A stretch of DNA of 15,254 nucleotides, from positions 1 through 15,254 of the forward strand of contig JAIWOH010000110.1 of assembly GCA_020216985.1 (NCBI GenBank). The letters are read 5' to 3'. The notes under the pieces are model-generated. The model was not told the DNA's origin. It was given only the letters and a program-made list of their open reading frames with translations, and searched no databases. Source of the stretch: Nitrospira sp. (GTDB lineage Bacteria; Nitrospirota; Nitrospiria; Nitrospirales; Nitrospiraceae). Made by a program: the position numbers and the translations under genes. Shown piece by piece: positions 13,613 through 15,254 of this stretch (within the stretch, counting starts at the first letter, position 1; each line of letters opens with the position of its first letter).

Positions 13613-14281
13613 ATGTCCTTCTCAAACCACCTGCGACAACTGGCCACCCCGATCTGGCACACTCAACTGCGTCACCCCTTCGTGACCGGACTCGGAGACG
13701 GCTCACTGCCCGAACGGAAATTCCGCTATTACATCTTGCAGGACGCACGATTTCTTGGCGATCTCGCCCGGGTCTTTTCGGCCGCCGCCCAGAAGGCGCC
13801 GGATTCCGATTCAGCTTTGCAGTTCAACAAACTGGCCCAAGACACGATCGTCGTGGAACGGAGCCTGCACGAGAACTATGGCACCAGATGGAACATGACA
13901 GCCAAACGGATGGCATCCGTGCCCATGGCCCCGACCAACTATGCCTACACCAGACACTTGCTGTCGGTCGCGGCGGCTGGGACAGTAGCGGAAATCACCG
14001 TCGCCGCCCTACCCTGCGCATGGATCTATTGTGTCGTGGGACAGCATTTGCTGCGGCATGGCCCGCCGCCCAAGAACCATCCATACCGGGATTGGCTTTT
14101 GCTCTACGCCTCGCCGGAATTCGCCGACGTGCAGCGCTGGATGCGCAAAAAAGTCGATCAGTGGGCGAAGACAACCAGCGAGGAAGAACGCAGCCGGATG
14201 GAACAGACATTCATCATCAGCTCACGTTATGAATGGATGTTTTGGGAAATGGCGTGGAACGAGGAAACCTGGCCCGTGTAA
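13613..14281 (+). CDS. tenA: TenA-family aminopyrimidine aminohydrolase (thiaminase II fold)
   Basis: The 222-residue all-helical protein belongs to the TenA/THI-4/PQQC family. TenA hydrolyses thiamin or the aminomethyl-pyrimidine breakdown product so that the pyrimidine can be reused for thiamin synthesis. Residues expected for catalysis and binding are present at the Bacillus TenA positions: D44 in YILQDARFLG, Y112 in TNYAYTRH, the nucleophile C135 in ALPCAWIY, and a C-terminal Glu in the SSRYEWMFWEMAW helix (E207 or E212). The conserved TPIWHTQLRHPFV opening is also seen. No TPP riboswitch or other thiamin gene is visible nearby. The ATG is preceded by AAAGG about nine bases upstream; a TTG two codons earlier is an alternative. 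It ends the plus-strand run, 51 bases after sthA. Confidence 0.87.
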   Translation: MSFSNHLRQLATPIWHTQLRHPFVTGLGDGSLPERKFRYYILQDARFLGDLARVFSAAAQKAPDSDSALQFNKLAQDTIVVERSLHENYGTRWNMTAKRMASVPMAPTNYAYTRHLLSVAAAGTVAEITVAALPCAWIYCVVGQHLLRHGPPPKNHPYRDWLLLYASPEFADVQRWMRKKVDQWAKTTSEEERSRMEQTFIISSRYEWMFWEMAWNEETWPV

Positions 14282-14330
14282 CAACAGCGATCGGTTTCTC
14301 CTGAGACACCCAGTGGTCTCCTCTAAAGGC

Positions 14331-14365
14331 GCTGGGGCTTGCATCGAAAAGACACAAGCCCCAGC
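14331..14365. terminator. Hairpin between convergent tenA and PEP-CTERM genes
   Basis: GCTGGGGCTTG (14331-14341) pairs perfectly with CAAGCCCCAGC (14355-14365), an 11-bp GC-rich stem with a 13-base loop. It sits about 50 bases after the tenA stop and 80 bases after the end of the PEP-CTERM gene on the other strand, so it may end both transcripts. Neither strand has a T-tract directly behind it, so the terminator call is tentative although the hairpin is clear. Confidence 0.5.
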
Positions 14366-14415
14366 CATCACTTCCCACTCATTGGTGGTTATAGAAAATT
14401 AAGGGAAAACCGTCT

Positions 14416-14439
14416 ATCCTTCTCTTTATCCTTCTCTTC
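14416..14439. repeat. Two-copy 12-bp tandem repeat
   Basis: ATCCTTCTCTTT (14416-14427) is followed directly by ATCCTTCTCTTC (14428-14439), 11 of 12 bases identical. It lies just past the stop of the PEP-CTERM gene. Too short to assign a role. Confidence 0.7.
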
Positions 14440-14444
14440 TCGCT

Positions 14445-15122
14445 TCAGATAGACGAACGATCTCTCCGACCCCGACAAAATCGCAATCCCACAAGTCCGG
14501 CCAACCCTGACCCCATCAGGAACACGGCAGGCGGAAGAGGAATGACATCTACTGCCACGAGAACGCCCCCTGCCTGAAGTCCGCTAAATGCTACACCTGG
14601 TGCAGTCGGAATAACTTCAAACAATTGGACCAGCCCTAAGGCTCCTCCTGTTGGAAGATTAAAGCCCAGCAACGAAGCAAGATTGGCATCGACCGAACTC
14701 ACCGTCAGCGTCCCACTCAGCGATGAAGATCCCGCCAAACAACAATCAAACGTGACAGGTCCCAAGAAACTACCGGAAAGGAGCGTGGTCGATCCGCTGC
14801 CAACATCTCCGAGGAGAGTAAATGCACTGCCGGCACCAGCATAGACACTTTGAAATCCTGAGGTCGTGGCTACTCCACTCGTGAAGTCTCCAGTCACAAG
14901 ATTTAACAACCCTCCGGTTATAGGAAGAGTTGTTGTCCCATTATCCACGGATGAGACAGGCGCACCGTTTATTACCAGCGGGAGTGCTCCTCCCAAATAT
15001 TGAATAGTACCCCCAACAGCCACATTAAAATTGATCGGAACTGCTTCTGCCCCTGCTGCTGTCAAAGCCAAACTACCAACAAGAACCCCCACTCCGGCAA
15101 ACCAACGATTGTTACGGCTCAT
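14445..15122 (-). CDS. PEP-CTERM sorting-domain protein (PLPPA variant)
   Basis: The 225-residue protein has a signal peptide (WFAGVGVLVGSLALTAAGAEA, residues 7-27), a low-complexity Gly/Ser/Thr/Leu-rich mature part with no recognised domain, and a C-terminal sorting tail: the PLPPAV motif (195-200), a hydrophobic segment FLMGSGLAGLVGL (201-213), then a basic cluster RFCRGRRDR. This matches the variant of the PEP-CTERM signal processed by exosortase, so the protein is probably released to the cell surface or extracellular matrix. Two adjacent Cys occur at 127-128. The ATG at 15122 follows AGGAG by seven bases. The gene begins 10 bases after the stop of another PEP-CTERM gene. Its GC content looks lower than that of the pyc region (about 48% versus 60% in single 60-base lines I counted). 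No exosortase gene is in view. Confidence 0.83.
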   Translation of the reverse strand: MSRNNRWFAGVGVLVGSLALTAAGAEAVPINFNVAVGGTIQYLGGALPLVINGAPVSSVDNGTTTLPITGGLLNLVTGDFTSGVATTSGFQSVYAGAGSAFTLLGDVGSGSTTLLSGSFLGPVTFDCCLAGSSSLSGTLTVSSVDANLASLLGFNLPTGGALGLVQLFEVIPTAPGVAFSGLQAGGVLVAVDVIPLPPAVFLMGSGLAGLVGLRFCRGRRDRSSI

Positions 15123-15132
15123 TTGAATTCTC

Positions 15133-15254
15133 CTAGACATGTGACCTACCCTCCACATACCGTTTCCACACCACCACTCCCAGCATCCCCATGGCCAACA
15201 TCAACACCACGCTCGGCTCCGGCACCCCCTGCGACGGACTGTCCGTCACCGCCA
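15133..15254 (-). CDS. PEP-CTERM protein, C-terminal end only (cut by window edge)
   Basis: Only the last 39 codons are inside the window. They read AVTDSPSQG, then the classical VPEPSVV sorting motif, a hydrophobic segment (LMLAMGMLGVVVW) and a basic end (KRYVEGRSHV, stop TAG at 15135-15133). The tail alone identifies an exosortase substrate; the functional part lies beyond the edge. The stop codon TAG overlaps the AGGAG that serves the next gene, so the two are very likely co-transcribed and translationally coupled. Confidence 0.8.
   Translation of the reverse strand, partial: AVTDSPSQGVPEPSVVLMLAMGMLGVVVWKRYVEGRSHV

Noticed and set aside
13492..14232. Plus-strand 246-codon open frame over the sthA end and tenA
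   Set aside because: It is a frame-shifted shadow of tenA, whose catalytic residues are intact in the other frame.
14282..14444. Insertion-sequence or attachment-site remnant in the tenA/PEP-CTERM gap
   Set aside because: The inverted repeat is a compact hairpin between convergent genes; no transposase fragment, target duplication or tRNA end is visible.

Overview
The window reads as a chromosomal segment of a moderately GC-rich Gram-negative autotroph-like bacterium. The best guess is a Nitrospira-type member of Nitrospirota. This is an inference from split pyruvate carboxylase genes, a soluble transhydrogenase, PEP-CTERM surface proteins, lipoproteins and an outer-membrane barrel; no marker gene fixes the taxon. 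I see no mobile element, CRISPR array, tRNA or rRNA.

Layout, left to right. (1) 1-252, minus strand: the start of hemE (uroporphyrinogen decarboxylase), cut by the window edge. (2) 253-665: a promoter region that reads out both ways. (3) 666-1733, plus: a membrane acyl-CoA-type fatty acid desaturase with all three histidine boxes. (4) 1886-3774, minus: a probable operon, in order of transcription a 58-residue acidic protein (3598-3774), a 67-residue predicted zinc protein (3362-3565) containing a perfect 30-bp palindrome, an EamA/DMT transporter (2407-3285) and a 157-residue conserved-looking protein of unknown role (1886-2359). (5) 3775-3922: overlapping divergent promoters. (6) 3923-5609, plus: an FmdB-type zinc ribbon protein, an exported PstS-like substrate-binding protein without transporter genes, and a small exported IPT/TIG-domain protein. 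(7) 5616-6641, minus: a predicted outer-membrane beta-barrel, convergent with the previous gene with only 6 bp between their stops.

(8) 6944-14281, plus: a co-directional run pycA, pycB, an alpha/beta-hydrolase lipoprotein, a thiol-peroxidase lipoprotein, sthA and tenA. PycA and PycB together make a biotin-dependent pyruvate carboxylase (oxaloacetate from pyruvate and bicarbonate). SthA balances NADH and NADPH, the Tpx-like protein would remove peroxides at the membrane surface, and TenA salvages thiamin pyrimidine for the cofactor used by pyruvate-metabolising enzymes. The redox and central-carbon theme is coherent, but co-transcription is inferred from spacing only. (9) 14282-14444: a strong hairpin and a short tandem repeat between convergent genes. 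(10) 14445-15254, minus: two tandem PEP-CTERM surface proteins, the upstream one cut by the window edge, with the stop codon of the first fused to the ribosome binding site of the second.

The points most worth a second look are the perfect 30-bp palindrome at the start of the small zinc-protein gene, the Tpx-like lipoprotein that has lost its resolving cysteine, the overlapping opposed promoters at 3816-3849, the large imperfect hairpin between tpx and sthA, the hydrolase lipoprotein gene that starts inside the biotin domain of pycB, and the PstS-like protein lacking the usual phosphate-binding motif.
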